Counted from the first letter of the stretch, positions 52,941-62,573 are shown. The stretch: DNA of 64,000 nucleotides from Paenibacillus polymyxa M1 (GCF_000237325.1 NC_017542.1:1123501-1187500), one strand, 5' to 3'. Translations and numbers: made by a program. Notes: generated from the letters alone by a model not told the origin.

Positions 52941-55900
52941 GAAGGAAATTAGATTGTATGAAGAAGACCAAACACCTTCTGATTGCACTTTTGGTGGGGT
53001 TACTGTTATTTTTTCAGTTCCCACCATTCTCTTTTCCTACTAACATGGTGGCGGCAGATACAGAAATCACGCCACTCTCTTATTTTCCAGATAAGAACAA
53101 TCGTTACTTTGTTGGGATGATGTACTTTGATATGTGGAAGAACACCGCTGGGGAATGGGTAACACAAAAAAAACAACCGAATAAACATATGTATGGGGAA
53201 GCTACCTTTACGTACAAATTTCAATTTCCAGGTCGTAAAATTAAAAGTGTCGAAGCGAGTTTATATGAACCTAAAATAAATAAAGAGAATCTTGACTATA
53301 AAAAGTATTTCTCAAAATCAAGATCCGATAACTATGAAGATTATCGACGAGCTATCAGTGGTGATTCAACGAGCAATAGTAGCAAAACAAGTAATGAAAT
53401 TCGTCCCTTTCAAAAACAAGGTATTGGTACCGACACTACAGTTATCCCCGTAACCGTAAATATGCTTCTGGATGCGGAAGAACCTTTAAATATTAAAGAC
53501 GAGTCTTGCCCTACCTGTGCCAAAGAAGTAGAAGCTTGGCGCATTTACCAGCCCATCCTGTTCAAAATCGAACTAGAGAGCGCACTCATCGTCAAGCATT
53601 TTACAACTGACGGAAAGTCACTTAACAACGTATTTAAACCAATAGAAGATGAGCTAAAACCTAATCAACCGTATGATTTCACCCCGCCAACCAATCCGAA
53701 ATATGAGTATGTGGGTTACAAGAAAAGCACGACAGGTAAACCGCCAAGCGGAGATATTTTGCCGGGGATTGTACCTGGGTTTACCTATGACGGTTCTTTT
53801 GAACAGTTTACCGCTTACTTGTATTACAAAGAAGCTCAGGGCTGTCCGAAGCCTGGAGAAAGCCAAGAGGGAGCGCCCTCAAATTGCCAAGATAATGAAC
53901 AGCCAACGAAAGGTGTTGTCTGCTCCCGTCCCGTTCCAGGTCTGCGCTTGGAAACTGCCGAGTTGGACCCAGTAGTATCTGCCGTGATCAAAGCGGACCA
54001 GCGTGGTCGGGAACGATTTGACGTATCCAAAGGTATTCCTACCTCTGAAAGCCTGTACGGTCATGTGCAAGCCAAGAGATACCTTTTTCAACATAAGTTT
54101 GTGAACATGACGGGTCAGTGTACATATACGGTGAACGTAAAACGGGAATATCGGTTGACCTGGCGGCCTAAGAAAAAATCTCGCCGGAATGAGACGGTGA
54201 AGCGAACTTATACTTACCAAATCGTCCGTCCGTACTCCTATTGGAAAATAGACAATTTGGAGGTATATGGTATCAAAGAGGCTACGCTCCGAAACTATGC
54301 GTTACCCAATGAAGCAATCACCCTGCGTCCGCAATCCTATACTCCCCCTTCTTATATTGCGGCGACCCAGGGTAACTTTTATCCGCTCCCTGCACCAGGG
54401 ACAGTGGATGGAGGTAGTCGTAGCAAAAACGGCGGCAGCAGCAAGCCCAGTGTGCCTGATGATCGCAGTGTACTGAAATCTAAGGCAGAGGAGGCAGTTA
54501 AGGAAATCGAAGTGGAGAACGATACTTTGACCTTTGAAAACAAGATCATTATGAATCCAGAGCGCGTCAAGGTAAATGGCCCTAAACCAGGTGTGATTCC
54601 CTCTTCCGGAGCAATTGGGGCTGATGTGCTGTACAGTCCGAATCATGTGATTGATAAGCATAAGATGAATAAGCCCAACACGCCCAGCAGTGGTGACATC
54701 ACTTACGCTATTCTCAAAGGAAATATCAATGGAGGTGCGGATAAAACGTTGCCGATACAGGGGATCAATACAGTGACTGTCCACACTCCCGTAGTGAATC
54801 TGTCTACAGTGTCGGATGATGCTGCTCATAATCAGAAAACCCAACCTACGAAGGGACGATCCGCACTTATTTTGGAGCGTCCTTTCCGAGTCACGATTTC
54901 GACAGCAGGTCCGCATTTGAATATTCCCGGCTATGGTGATCGGGAGTATGCCAAATATGTACGAACCAAGCAGGTGCGCTTTCCATTCGATGTGTACGAC
55001 AAAGGAAAGACGCATTTTTATCCGCGAGGTACCTGGATCGACATTCCGGTACTACAGCTGGACACAGACTTTTATTTGCCCGTATGGGTCGATGAAGGCA
55101 ATTATACAGTCGAGTTCCGCACCATTGCCGAAAATGCACCGGATGGATTCACCGAGCAGCACCATGCCAACACAAATCTCGCTCATCATGTTGCCAATGA
55201 TGTGGTGAATATTGAGGTCATCGGACGGATGTATGATTTTCATATCACGGATATTGCAGATTACCATTGGGAGCGTGTATTTCGACTGCAAAAAGGAAGC
55301 CCACTGCATAGTGGCCTGTCCTATTGGACAGGGCTTGGCAATATTGACGGGTTGCCTAGAGGGAACCCGGAGCCCTTCACATTGCCCATTCGCCCCGGCA
55401 GTCATCCATTTGAAGGTTACGCAAATGTGGCGGTCAAGACAGGCTATCATTTCAAGTTTGACCTCAAAACCAAAGGCAATATGTTCAGCGCCCGGGATGG
55501 AATTCGCATTACCCCTTCATTTTATTGGGTGAGCAAAAATGGGCGACAGCGGGAAGAGGTAGATCTGTATACACATGCAGGCAGTCAAAAATTTATCCGT
55601 GTAGGATCGGCGGAGGACCGGGAGAAGCGATATGTTATTTTGAATGAACGACTACGCAATGTCCCTATGGAGGAAATGCAGAATACAGCAGCCTACCAAT
55701 ATCAACATGGACTGAGTGAAGCAGAGCGGAGTCAGTTAACGCTGGAACGTTATGTGGCGCTGTATGCCCAGCGTATCACACGCAGCAAGACCTGGGTTGG
55801 ACGCTACGACTGGCTGGTGCTGCCTGCGGCTGTACGTACCTTGATCGGTCCTAAGACAGACCTGCCGGAGGGGGTGGATGCCGATCGTGCGAATGCGGCG

Positions 55901-56257
55901 ATTCAGCGCTGGTATGGCGAGTATAGTCTGCCTGCCGATGTGTACGCGGTCACCAAAGGGACGGATTTACGTAATGTAAGCCGAGAGAGGGAGTTAAACG
56001 AACATACAGATCTATTCAAGAAGACAGGCTTTATAGTGGTTCGTTTTAATTTGGAATCGCTCCGTCAGGGGGACACCGAGCATCCACATTTGCAATATAT
56101 CAATGGCCCGCTTTTGAACCAATGGCAACTGGAAGGATATCGCAGAGAGATAAAGGACCCATACGGACACACCTTTCATTTACAGGATGGGGATATAGTA
56201 TTTTATCATGCAGACCAGTCTAGTCGGGACGACTTCAATTCCTTTGTCCCTCACTAA
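52937..56257 (+). CDS. Large secreted DUF5704-like protein
   Basis: 1106 residues from the ATG overlapping the previous stop (ATGA); a second ATG at 52958 (MKKTKHLL) is a likely alternative. Signal peptide with a long hydrophobic core ending near 40. The body is polar with a CPTC motif (about 193), two more Cys (about 304 and 318), a Gly/Ser-rich linker (TVDGGSRSKNGGSSKPSVPD) near 500, and a long beta-rich C-terminal part. The pairing of a stalk-domain protein with such a protein is seen in Paenibacillus. Function unknown; probably cell-surface. Confidence 0.75.
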   Translation: MRRKLDCMKKTKHLLIALLVGLLLFFQFPPFSFPTNMVAADTEITPLSYFPDKNNRYFVGMMYFDMWKNTAGEWVTQKKQPNKHMYGEATFTYKFQFPGRKIKSVEASLYEPKINKENLDYKKYFSKSRSDNYEDYRRAISGDSTSNSSKTSNEIRPFQKQGIGTDTTVIPVTVNMLLDAEEPLNIKDESCPTCAKEVEAWRIYQPILFKIELESALIVKHFTTDGKSLNNVFKPIEDELKPNQPYDFTPPTNPKYEYVGYKKSTTGKPPSGDILPGIVPGFTYDGSFEQFTAYLYYKEAQGCPKPGESQEGAPSNCQDNEQPTKGVVCSRPVPGLRLETAELDPVVSAVIKADQRGRERFDVSKGIPTSESLYGHVQAKRYLFQHKFVNMTGQCTYTVNVKREYRLTWRPKKKSRRNETVKRTYTYQIVRPYSYWKIDNLEVYGIKEATLRNYALPNEAITLRPQSYTPPSYIAATQGNFYPLPAPGTVDGGSRSKNGGSSKPSVPDDRSVLKSKAEEAVKEIEVENDTLTFENKIIMNPERVKVNGPKPGVIPSSGAIGADVLYSPNHVIDKHKMNKPNTPSSGDITYAILKGNINGGADKTLPIQGINTVTVHTPVVNLSTVSDDAAHNQKTQPTKGRSALILERPFRVTISTAGPHLNIPGYGDREYAKYVRTKQVRFPFDVYDKGKTHFYPRGTWIDIPVLQLDTDFYLPVWVDEGNYTVEFRTIAENAPDGFTEQHHANTNLAHHVANDVVNIEVIGRMYDFHITDIADYHWERVFRLQKGSPLHSGLSYWTGLGNIDGLPRGNPEPFTLPIRPGSHPFEGYANVAVKTGYHFKFDLKTKGNMFSARDGIRITPSFYWVSKNGRQREEVDLYTHAGSQKFIRVGSAEDREKRYVILNERLRNVPMEEMQNTAAYQYQHGLSEAERSQLTLERYVALYAQRITRSKTWVGRYDWLVLPAAVRTLIGPKTDLPEGVDADRANAAIQRWYGEYSLPADVYAVTKGTDLRNVSRERELNEHTDLFKKTGFIVVRFNLESLRQGDTEHPHLQYINGPLLNQWQLEGYRREIKDPYGHTFHLQDGDIVFYHADQSSRDDFNSFVPH

Positions 56258-56470
56258 TTAGGAGATATACCAATTAAGGGTAAACTAAACCTATCCTTGA
56301 CGATGTTGTACAAGCTTGACAAGCTCCTGTGTAGAGCGCTCGGTCGCTTTCCAGCTTTTTTACCGATGCTCCCTTACTGTGCAGGTGCAATGTGAGCGGA
56401 TAATTGAAGCCACTCAGCACTAGTATAATCAGTAGAACCAGTAAAGTAAGCAGGGGAAGGAATGGCTTAA

Positions 56471-56520
56471 CGTAAAGTAAACAAAACGAGCAAGCCTGGA
56501 TTCTCTTTTAGGCTTGCTCG
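56471..56520 (-). terminator. Rho-independent terminator of the sigma/anti-sigma operon
   Basis: An 11-base stem CGAGCAAGCCT (56487-56497 with 56510-56520), followed on the minus strand by TTTTGTTTACTTT. Confidence 0.85.
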
Positions 56521-56535
56521 CTTCTTGCATCGACG

Positions 56536-57546
56536 TTATTGGGCTGGCACGGGAATGGTCATTTCGAGTTCCTTAATGTATGTTTTATCTCCGTTTTTAT
56601 ATTTCCCGTCGGCTCCCTTGCCTTGACCGACAACACTCCAATTAGAGGGATCGACTGTAAATGTATATGGTTTGATCGTCACATATTGGGGTTTGCTGCC
56701 TATAGCACTGTACAGCTCATCAATATGATACTTCGTTCTAGGCTTGCTATGATAGAAGCCGACTCTCCGTTGCTGAAGCGTTTTCCCCTGATCATCTACG
56801 ATGTCATAATACATCATGGATGGAGCGTACTTTCCTGTCTGCTTGGTAGATGCAGGCACTTGACCTTCGCTGTCTAGCACCAGCCGGGTTGTACGGGAGG
56901 TAAGATCGAGCTGTTTGACTGTATAACTGAAATCCCCACTCTTTTGGGTTTTATTTGGCTTGATACTCACCATATTACCGTCCTTTTTAACAGGGACTTT
57001 AAACTCAAAAGGCTTGCTGATTCTGGTAACTCCTACCTGGATAGTCATTTCAAACTCGTCTGGAAGTGCATCCAACTGATTGTATTCAGCTTCTACGGCG
57101 TTCTTTTGAGATACTTTATCTCCGAACATGCCCAAGCTTTTAAATTCCTTTCCATCGATCAGAATTTCAGGCCTCTTGATATAGCCCTTCTTTTGATCTT
57201 TCTCAGGAACCATATATTTCTTGAGGTTTTTACTGGCCTTGGCATCTTCTGGGAGGTACAGGCTCATGACTCCCTCAGGTAAATTTTTGCCTTCACGTTC
57301 GATGGAAAAGGACAAGCGTGTGCCATCATACAACACATCGCCAAGCTTCAGTGTAACCCCGTCTTGCGTCAGGCTCAGATTGGAAGAAGCGGCTTGTGCG
57401 GGTTTCGTGTTACTAGCGGCTGCTGCAATGGGTGACATATATATTGGTATTGCTGCTCCCGTTCCCAATATTGCGAAAGCCGATGTTGTAAGTATTACTC
57501 GTTTTAGAAATGCAGATTTTAAGTTTGTCTGTTGCATTAGACACAT
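56536..57546 (-). CDS. DUF5643-type extracellular protein, paralog of the anti-sigma factor
   Basis: 336 residues; a second ATG (57537) is an equally possible start. An N-terminal hydrophobic segment is followed directly by the domain found in the preceding gene's C-terminus: LTQDGVTLKLGDVLYDGTRLSFSIEREG, PEKDQKKGY, TTRLVLDSEGQVPAS, APSMMYYDIVDDQG and the shared ending DKTYIKELEM.IP. It lacks the cytoplasmic sigma-binding part and the DUF4179 segment. Probably a secreted or membrane-tethered partner. Ends the operon sigma / anti-sigma / this gene. Confidence 0.82.
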   Translation of the reverse strand: MCLMQQTNLKSAFLKRVILTTSAFAILGTGAAIPIYMSPIAAAASNTKPAQAASSNLSLTQDGVTLKLGDVLYDGTRLSFSIEREGKNLPEGVMSLYLPEDAKASKNLKKYMVPEKDQKKGYIKRPEILIDGKEFKSLGMFGDKVSQKNAVEAEYNQLDALPDEFEMTIQVGVTRISKPFEFKVPVKKDGNMVSIKPNKTQKSGDFSYTVKQLDLTSRTTRLVLDSEGQVPASTKQTGKYAPSMMYYDIVDDQGKTLQQRRVGFYHSKPRTKYHIDELYSAIGSKPQYVTIKPYTFTVDPSNWSVVGQGKGADGKYKNGDKTYIKELEMTIPVPAQ

Positions 57547-57599
57547 GTTCCTTTCGTAGAAATTGGTGTTATGTGAAATTCTGTATGAATCATTTGTAA

Positions 57600-58802
57600 T
57601 TAGTTATTCAGAGGAATCTTCATTTCGAGTTCCTTGATGTACGTTTTATCACCTCTTTTAAGCTTTCCATCAGCTTCCTTGCCTTCACCAACAATGCTCC
57701 AATCAGCCGGCTTGACGGTCAAGGTGAAGGGCTTAATCGTTACGTATTTCGTATTCGGCTTAAGAGCATCATACAGCTCATCCACATGGTATTCTGTCTT
57801 AGGCTTGCTGTGAAAATAACCGAATTGGCGCTGCTTAAGCATGTCGCCCTGATCATCTACAATGTCGTAATACATCATTGTTGGCGCATACTCTCCCGTT
57901 TGCTCCGGGGAAGCAGGTACTTCACCTTTACTGTCCAACACCAGACGAGTCGTTGCTGAGGTGGATTTCAGCTCCTTCACGGTATAGCTGAAGCTGCCGC
58001 TGTTTTTTGTTTCATTCGGCTTGACAGTAATCATGGTGTTGTCTATTTTCACCGGAACCTTGAATTCATAGGGTTCATCAACACCCGTCATCGAAGTTCT
58101 GATTGTCAACTCAAACTCGTCCGGCAGGGAGTCCAACTTCGTGAACTCCCCTATGACTGAATTCATTTTTTTCGGATCATCACCATACAATTTTAGGTGA
58201 GAGTCTATATTTTTTCCATTAATCAAGACTTCGGGGAAGTATTTAAAGTATCCCTTAAGCTGATCCTTCTCAGGCACTTTATGCTTCTTTAACCATTCCT
58301 TATCGCTACTTTCAGTTTTGACATCTGTAGGCAGATAGGGACTCACAGAGCCTTCCGGCATATTCTCGCCTTGACGTTCAATAGAGAAGGACAGGCGTGT
58401 ACCGTCGTACAGCACATCACTCAAGGTCAGTGTAATCCCGTCATGAGTTACAGTTTCATTAGGGTGACTGAGAATGCCCTTATCTACAGCAGTCTGAATT
58501 TCATCTGCACTCAAACCATAAAAAATACCGCCGATTCCGGGAATTTGCTTGAGTGTGGCCGCCATTGTGGGTGATACAAACCCGGCGCCTACCACTCCTG
58601 CCCCTAATATGCCAATTACGGATGCCGCCAGAACAGCCCGTTTTGCAAATTTCGATTTCGTCGTCTTTCTTTGCATGGCTCTTTTTTCAATCTCCTTCAT
58701 AATTTGATCACTCATACTGCCTCTGGGCATGACTGATTCATTGATCCAATCCTCCAACTGGTCCATTTCGCGCTCATAAGGTGGTGTTGGGCGTTTGTCC
58801 AT
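57600..58802 (-). CDS. Anti-sigma factor with DUF4179 and DUF5643 domains
   Basis: 400 residues from the ATG at 58802 behind GGAGGACTTGTTA. Cytoplasmic N-terminus (EREMDQLEDWINESVMPRGSMSDQIMKEIEKR, about 8-40), a membrane segment (about 50-75), the DUF4179-type segment SPTMAATLKQIPGIGGIFYG, and a large extracytoplasmic DUF5643 domain. The start lies 29 bases inside the sigma gene, so the partners are coupled. It should hold the sigma factor at the membrane and release it in response to an envelope signal. Confidence 0.88.
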   Translation of the reverse strand: MDKRPTPPYEREMDQLEDWINESVMPRGSMSDQIMKEIEKRAMQRKTTKSKFAKRAVLAASVIGILGAGVVGAGFVSPTMAATLKQIPGIGGIFYGLSADEIQTAVDKGILSHPNETVTHDGITLTLSDVLYDGTRLSFSIERQGENMPEGSVSPYLPTDVKTESSDKEWLKKHKVPEKDQLKGYFKYFPEVLINGKNIDSHLKLYGDDPKKMNSVIGEFTKLDSLPDEFELTIRTSMTGVDEPYEFKVPVKIDNTMITVKPNETKNSGSFSYTVKELKSTSATTRLVLDSKGEVPASPEQTGEYAPTMMYYDIVDDQGDMLKQRQFGYFHSKPKTEYHVDELYDALKPNTKYVTIKPFTLTVKPADWSIVGEGKEADGKLKRGDKTYIKELEMKIPLNN

Positions 58803-59358
58803 TAACAAGTCCTCCTTTGCTTCTGTGGTCCAGCAGCTTGCGCCGAAGCCGCTCATATTTTTTGCGGATGGTTGCCGACTTCAAACCCATGATGTTGCTA
58901 ATCTCCTCAAAGCTGTATTGCTCAACAGCCTTCAGCAGCAGAATATGACGCTCTTCCGGTGTAAGATAAGTCAGGAGTTCTTCAATTACGCTTTTATAAG
59001 GTGATACTTGGACGATTGGATCTTGTTCCTTAACTTGTTGAACCAGTCTGAGCCAGCGGCTGTGCTTCTTTTTGATGTTCATTAAGTGATGGTAGGCCAT
59101 TTTGTATAGCCATGCCGAGAAGCTGGTTTGTCTGCTGTATTGATGAAGATTCTCATAGGCTCTGATGAAAATGTCCTGAACAGCGTCCTCTGTGGCTTCA
59201 TGATTCTTCAAAATATAGAAGCAGTAGGTGTACATCTGCCGCTCGAATTGTCGAATAATGATTTCGTAAGCCTGCTGTTCACCAGCCTTGACGCGCTCTA
59301 CGGCCAGCTCAATCTGGCTGTGTTTATCCTGTTGATCCCCGGGGATGGTTGCCTGCAA
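58774..59358 (-). CDS. ECF-subfamily RNA polymerase sigma factor
   Basis: 194 residues with TTG start behind GGAGGTGAGCTC. Region 2: YIILKNHEATEDAVQDIFIRAYENLHQY with FSAWLYKMAYHHLMN (about 58-100); region 4: ERHILLLKAVEQYSFEEISNIMGLKSATIRKKYERLRRKL (about 135-178). First gene of a three-gene operon with its membrane anti-sigma factor. The gap 59359-59724 should hold its own promoter (often self-activated); no certain ECF motif was found on this strand. Confidence 0.95.
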   Translation of the reverse strand: MQATIPGDQQDKHSQIELAVERVKAGEQQAYEIIIRQFERQMYTYCFYILKNHEATEDAVQDIFIRAYENLHQYSRQTSFSAWLYKMAYHHLMNIKKKHSRWLRLVQQVKEQDPIVQVSPYKSVIEELLTYLTPEERHILLLKAVEQYSFEEISNIMGLKSATIRKKYERLRRKLLDHRSKGGLVNGQTPNTTL

Positions 59359-59611
59359 GAGCTCACCTCCTTGTATTTATGTCTATATAACAATCGCAAC
59401 GGGGCGTTTTGTGACATCATTTTTGTGAAACCTTGATAGGTATGTATGTTTTGATCACAGCTCGTCCATTTTATCATCTTATGATATTCGGATATATTCA
59501 CTTCAACTAACATAGTCGGTTCACGAAATGGACTGTTAGTAGTGGTTAATGGGGACATTTTATTGAAACGAACAACAACACGGATTTGTGTAGAGAAATG
59601 CACGGATATTT

Positions 59612-59675
59612 AAACGCGTTTGGAGGAACGGCAAAACTATAATAATAAGGAATTTAAATTATGTAAGCGCAATCA
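59612..59675 (+). promoter_or_regulatory. Promoter, operator and cre candidates for the rhamnogalacturonan lyase gene
   Basis: TATAAT at 59638-59643; palindrome AAACGCGTTT (59612-59621) lies over the -35 area; TGTAAGCGCAATCA (59662-59675) matches the CcpA cre consensus with one mismatch just past the expected start site. A LacI-family gene downstream of the lyase is a candidate for the first site. Confidence 0.45.
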
Positions 59676-59724
59676 TTTTGGGTGTTTGCTTGTCATCACA
59701 ATACAATTGAGGAGGACGAATTGG

Positions 59725-62256
59725 ATGGCTCAAAGGAAAGGCGCATGGCGAAAGGGAACCTTGACCGCCGCGTTGGCAGCAATGCTGGCGATGACGGGTA
59801 CGACTGGGGGAGTGGCTGCAGAAGACTTGTCCGAACCCACGCTGCAGGCAGAATCATCAATCGCAGTAGAACAGAATCGTAGCGGCAGCATTCAGTTGGA
59901 AAAGCTGGATCGCGGACTGGTGGCTGCGGCGACGCAAGAGGGTGTATTTTTAAGCTGGCGGTTATTGGCCCAAGAAGTGAACGGCTACGGTTCAACAGGG
60001 CTGACAGGAGCGGACTTTAACGTATACCGTGATGGCAAGAAAATCGCAACGGTGACGGACAGCACCAATTATCTGGATAAGGAAGGAACCGGAAATGCGG
60101 TGTACAGGGTCGCTTCAGTCGTTAAAGGGAAAGAGAAGGATCGCAGTGCCAAAGTGAAGCCATGGCAGCAGGGTTATTATGAGCTTCCTCTGCAAAAGCC
60201 TGCTGATGGCGTAACACCCGCAGGTGAATCCTATACGTATTCGGCCAACGATATGAGTGTGGGGGATGTGGACGGAGACGGCCAATATGAATTTTTTGTA
60301 AAATGGGACCCATCCAACTCCAAAGATGTATCTCAGAAGGGTTATACCGGAAATACGTATGTCGATGCGTATACGTTCGAGGGCAAGCTACTGTATCGAA
60401 TTGACCTCGGTGTGAATATTCGCTCAGGTGCGCACTATACACAGATGATGGTGTATGATTTTGACGGCGATGGCAAAGCCGAGCTGATGTTCAAGACGGC
60501 TCCAGGGACCAAAACGATTACTTTTGATAAAAAGGGCAAACCCAAGAAAGAAAAATATATTACCCTGCCCCGTGAGGATCGCAAAGCTGGAATTACACAT
60601 AAGGATGATTATCGTTTGAGCCGCACGGATTATTATGAGCATGTGGTGAACATGTTTATGAATTGGACGAAGTATGAAGAAGTGGTCAAGGGGCAGTGGC
60701 CTGCTACGCTGGAGGAGTGTTTTGGTATTGCTCCAAAGTACAGCTACCCGTTATCCCGAAAGGATGCGGAAAGCCTGACGGATTACTTTATGGATGTGTA
60801 TGCTCCTGTGCGGAGCGACAAAAACAAGCTGAGAGAATTTGAAGGCTTCATTGTGGATGGGCCGGAGTATTTGACCATTTTCAAAGGAAAAACGGGGACT
60901 GAGCTGGAGACGATTCGCTATGAGCCAGAGCGCCATGACGACGGTCTTATGTGGGGAGACTATGCTATGGCCCGGATTGAACCTGCTAACCGCGTGGATC
61001 GGTTTCTGGCAGGGGTAGCATATCTGGACGGACGTAAACCATATGCCGTATTTGCACGTGGCTATTATACGCGTTCCACCTTGGTCACTTACACGTGGGA
61101 TGGTCGTCATCTCCAAAAACATTGGATGGTGGACAGTGGTTGGGCGCCAATGACCAATCCGTTTAATGATAGCCCACACGGACGGGATGGAACGGACCCG
61201 AAATTCGGCACTTTGACTACACAAGGAGCACATTCGCTGAGTGCGGCAGACGTGGATGGAGATGGCAAAGACGAAATTGTATATGGCTCCGCCACGATTG
61301 ACCATGATGGTAGCCTACTGTACAGCTCATTTGATGTTATGCCTCCTGAAAGCGCAATTCCGGGCCAAACCGCCAGATTGGGACACGGCGACGCGCTGCA
61401 TGTGACCGATATTGACCCTGATCGGCCAGGAAAAGAAATCTTTATGGTGCATGAAGGCGGCACCTATGCTCCTTATGGTGATTCGCTGCGGGATGCCAAA
61501 ACGGGCAAAGTCCTCTACGGTGGATATTCCGGCAAGGATACAGGCCGTGGGATGGTCGGTGACATAGACCCGGATCAGCGAGGACTGGAGACTTGGGCCA
61601 TAGGCTTGTGGACCGCTGCGGGCAAACAATTGGATACGAAGATGCCGGGTACCAATATGAGTATCAAATGGGCGGCTGATATGACCACACAAATCGTGAA
61701 CGGGGCGATCGACGTAACCCCAACCATTGAAGATTGGAAACGAGGCACATTACTAACCGCATCAGGCACCAAAACGAACAATTATACCAAAGGAACGCCA
61801 TCGTTGGTCGCTGACATTTTCGGAGATTGGCGTGAGGAAATGCTTGTCCGTACAGCGGATAGCTCAGCGATTCGTATCTATTTGAGTACCGAGCCCACAA
61901 CGCATAAATTGTACACGTTGATGCATGACCCGCAGTATCGTGCGGATGTGGCGCGTCAAAATACCGGCTATAACCAGCCGTCCTACACAAGCTTTTACTT
62001 TGCATCCGATATGGATTGGGCGAACGTGCCCATTCCCAAGCTCTACACACCAAGAGCCTTGATGAATGAAGAGAGCAGTGACGAAGCGGATGAGATAGAG
62101 GCAACGGAGGTAGATGAAAAAGAAGTCGATGAAATGAAAGTTGAAGAAACGAGCATCGATGAAACGAAAGTTGATGAAACAGAAATAGGAGCGAAGGAAA
62201 TAGAGGGAGAGTCAGTAGCTCCAGTAGTTCCTGTAGTTCCAGCAGAGGGTCTATAA
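59725..62256 (+). CDS. Secreted rhamnogalacturonan lyase, polysaccharide lyase family 11
   Basis: 844 codons from the ATG at 59725, which follows GAGGAGGACGAATTGG; the open frame upstream of it is ignored. Signal peptide ending GVAAED. The PL11 beta-propeller is clear: RGLVAAATQEGVFLSWRLL near the start, MSVGDVDGDGQYEFFVKWDPSNSKD, YDFDGDGKAELMFKTAPGTK, DVDGDGKDEIVYG with their Asp-rich calcium loops. It cleaves the rhamnogalacturonan-I backbone of pectin. About 60 residues beyond the family end form an acidic tail of EVDE/VDET-type repeats followed by VVPVVP. B. subtilis YesW/YesX are relatives. Confidence 0.95.
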   Translation: MAQRKGAWRKGTLTAALAAMLAMTGTTGGVAAEDLSEPTLQAESSIAVEQNRSGSIQLEKLDRGLVAAATQEGVFLSWRLLAQEVNGYGSTGLTGADFNVYRDGKKIATVTDSTNYLDKEGTGNAVYRVASVVKGKEKDRSAKVKPWQQGYYELPLQKPADGVTPAGESYTYSANDMSVGDVDGDGQYEFFVKWDPSNSKDVSQKGYTGNTYVDAYTFEGKLLYRIDLGVNIRSGAHYTQMMVYDFDGDGKAELMFKTAPGTKTITFDKKGKPKKEKYITLPREDRKAGITHKDDYRLSRTDYYEHVVNMFMNWTKYEEVVKGQWPATLEECFGIAPKYSYPLSRKDAESLTDYFMDVYAPVRSDKNKLREFEGFIVDGPEYLTIFKGKTGTELETIRYEPERHDDGLMWGDYAMARIEPANRVDRFLAGVAYLDGRKPYAVFARGYYTRSTLVTYTWDGRHLQKHWMVDSGWAPMTNPFNDSPHGRDGTDPKFGTLTTQGAHSLSAADVDGDGKDEIVYGSATIDHDGSLLYSSFDVMPPESAIPGQTARLGHGDALHVTDIDPDRPGKEIFMVHEGGTYAPYGDSLRDAKTGKVLYGGYSGKDTGRGMVGDIDPDQRGLETWAIGLWTAAGKQLDTKMPGTNMSIKWAADMTTQIVNGAIDVTPTIEDWKRGTLLTASGTKTNNYTKGTPSLVADIFGDWREEMLVRTADSSAIRIYLSTEPTTHKLYTLMHDPQYRADVARQNTGYNQPSYTSFYFASDMDWANVPIPKLYTPRALMNEESSDEADEIEATEVDEKEVDEMKVEETSIDETKVDETEIGAKEIEGESVAPVVPVVPAEGL

Positions 62257-62313
62257 ACGACTAGCTGAAAACTAAGACTCTATCTCCGCATCCATCAGTT
62301 TAATAGACTTTGA

Positions 62314-62355
62314 AAAATGGCAAGTCTCTGATGATTTAGAGGCTTGCCATTTTGT
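62314..62355 (+). terminator. Rho-independent terminator after the lyase gene
   Basis: AAAATGGCAAG (62314-62324) pairs with CTTGCCATTTT (62343-62353), with inner CTCT/AGAG. Confidence 0.85.
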
Positions 62356-62481
62356 ATTATTAAAGTTGAAGAGTATAGACGGTTTATCTAAGGTCTGTAT
62401 GGATGGTTTTTAGAACATCTTCAAAATAGCAATCTGCTGAAAGCAGCGGAGAGGACGAACGATTGCGAAAAAGCGTCAGGG

Positions 62482-62573
62482 TCGCCTTTGTATCCAGATT
62501 TTTACCACTAAGCTATTCAATAAAATCCAGATACAACAGCGATTGGAGCAACGTTCCGTTCGCGGAGCGTTGC
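62482..62573 (-). repeat. Structured 3'-UTR repeat, copy C (inner module plus second hairpin)
   Basis: On the minus strand, reading down from the stop of the gene at 62601: first a short hairpin (62548-62573) of 11 base pairs closing a TTCG tetraloop on the plus strand, then the inner module TCGC-TG-stem-loop-stem-AG-GCGA (62542 down to 62482) with a 19-base loop. Stem arms are 62488-62502 and 62522-62536. It shares TCGCTGTTG at one end and CAAAGGCGA at the other with copy B. Together with the preceding terminator it fills the gap 62257-62600. Confidence 0.65.

Noticed and set aside
54302..55015. 237-codon minus-strand frame within the DUF5704-like gene
   Set aside because: Composition rich in Arg, His, Cys and Ser with no motif, fully antisense to a good coding frame.
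59620..59724. Upstream extension of the rhamnogalacturonan lyase
   Set aside because: It would place 35 polar residues before the signal peptide; GAGGAGG before 59725 decides the start, and the cre candidate lies in this stretch.
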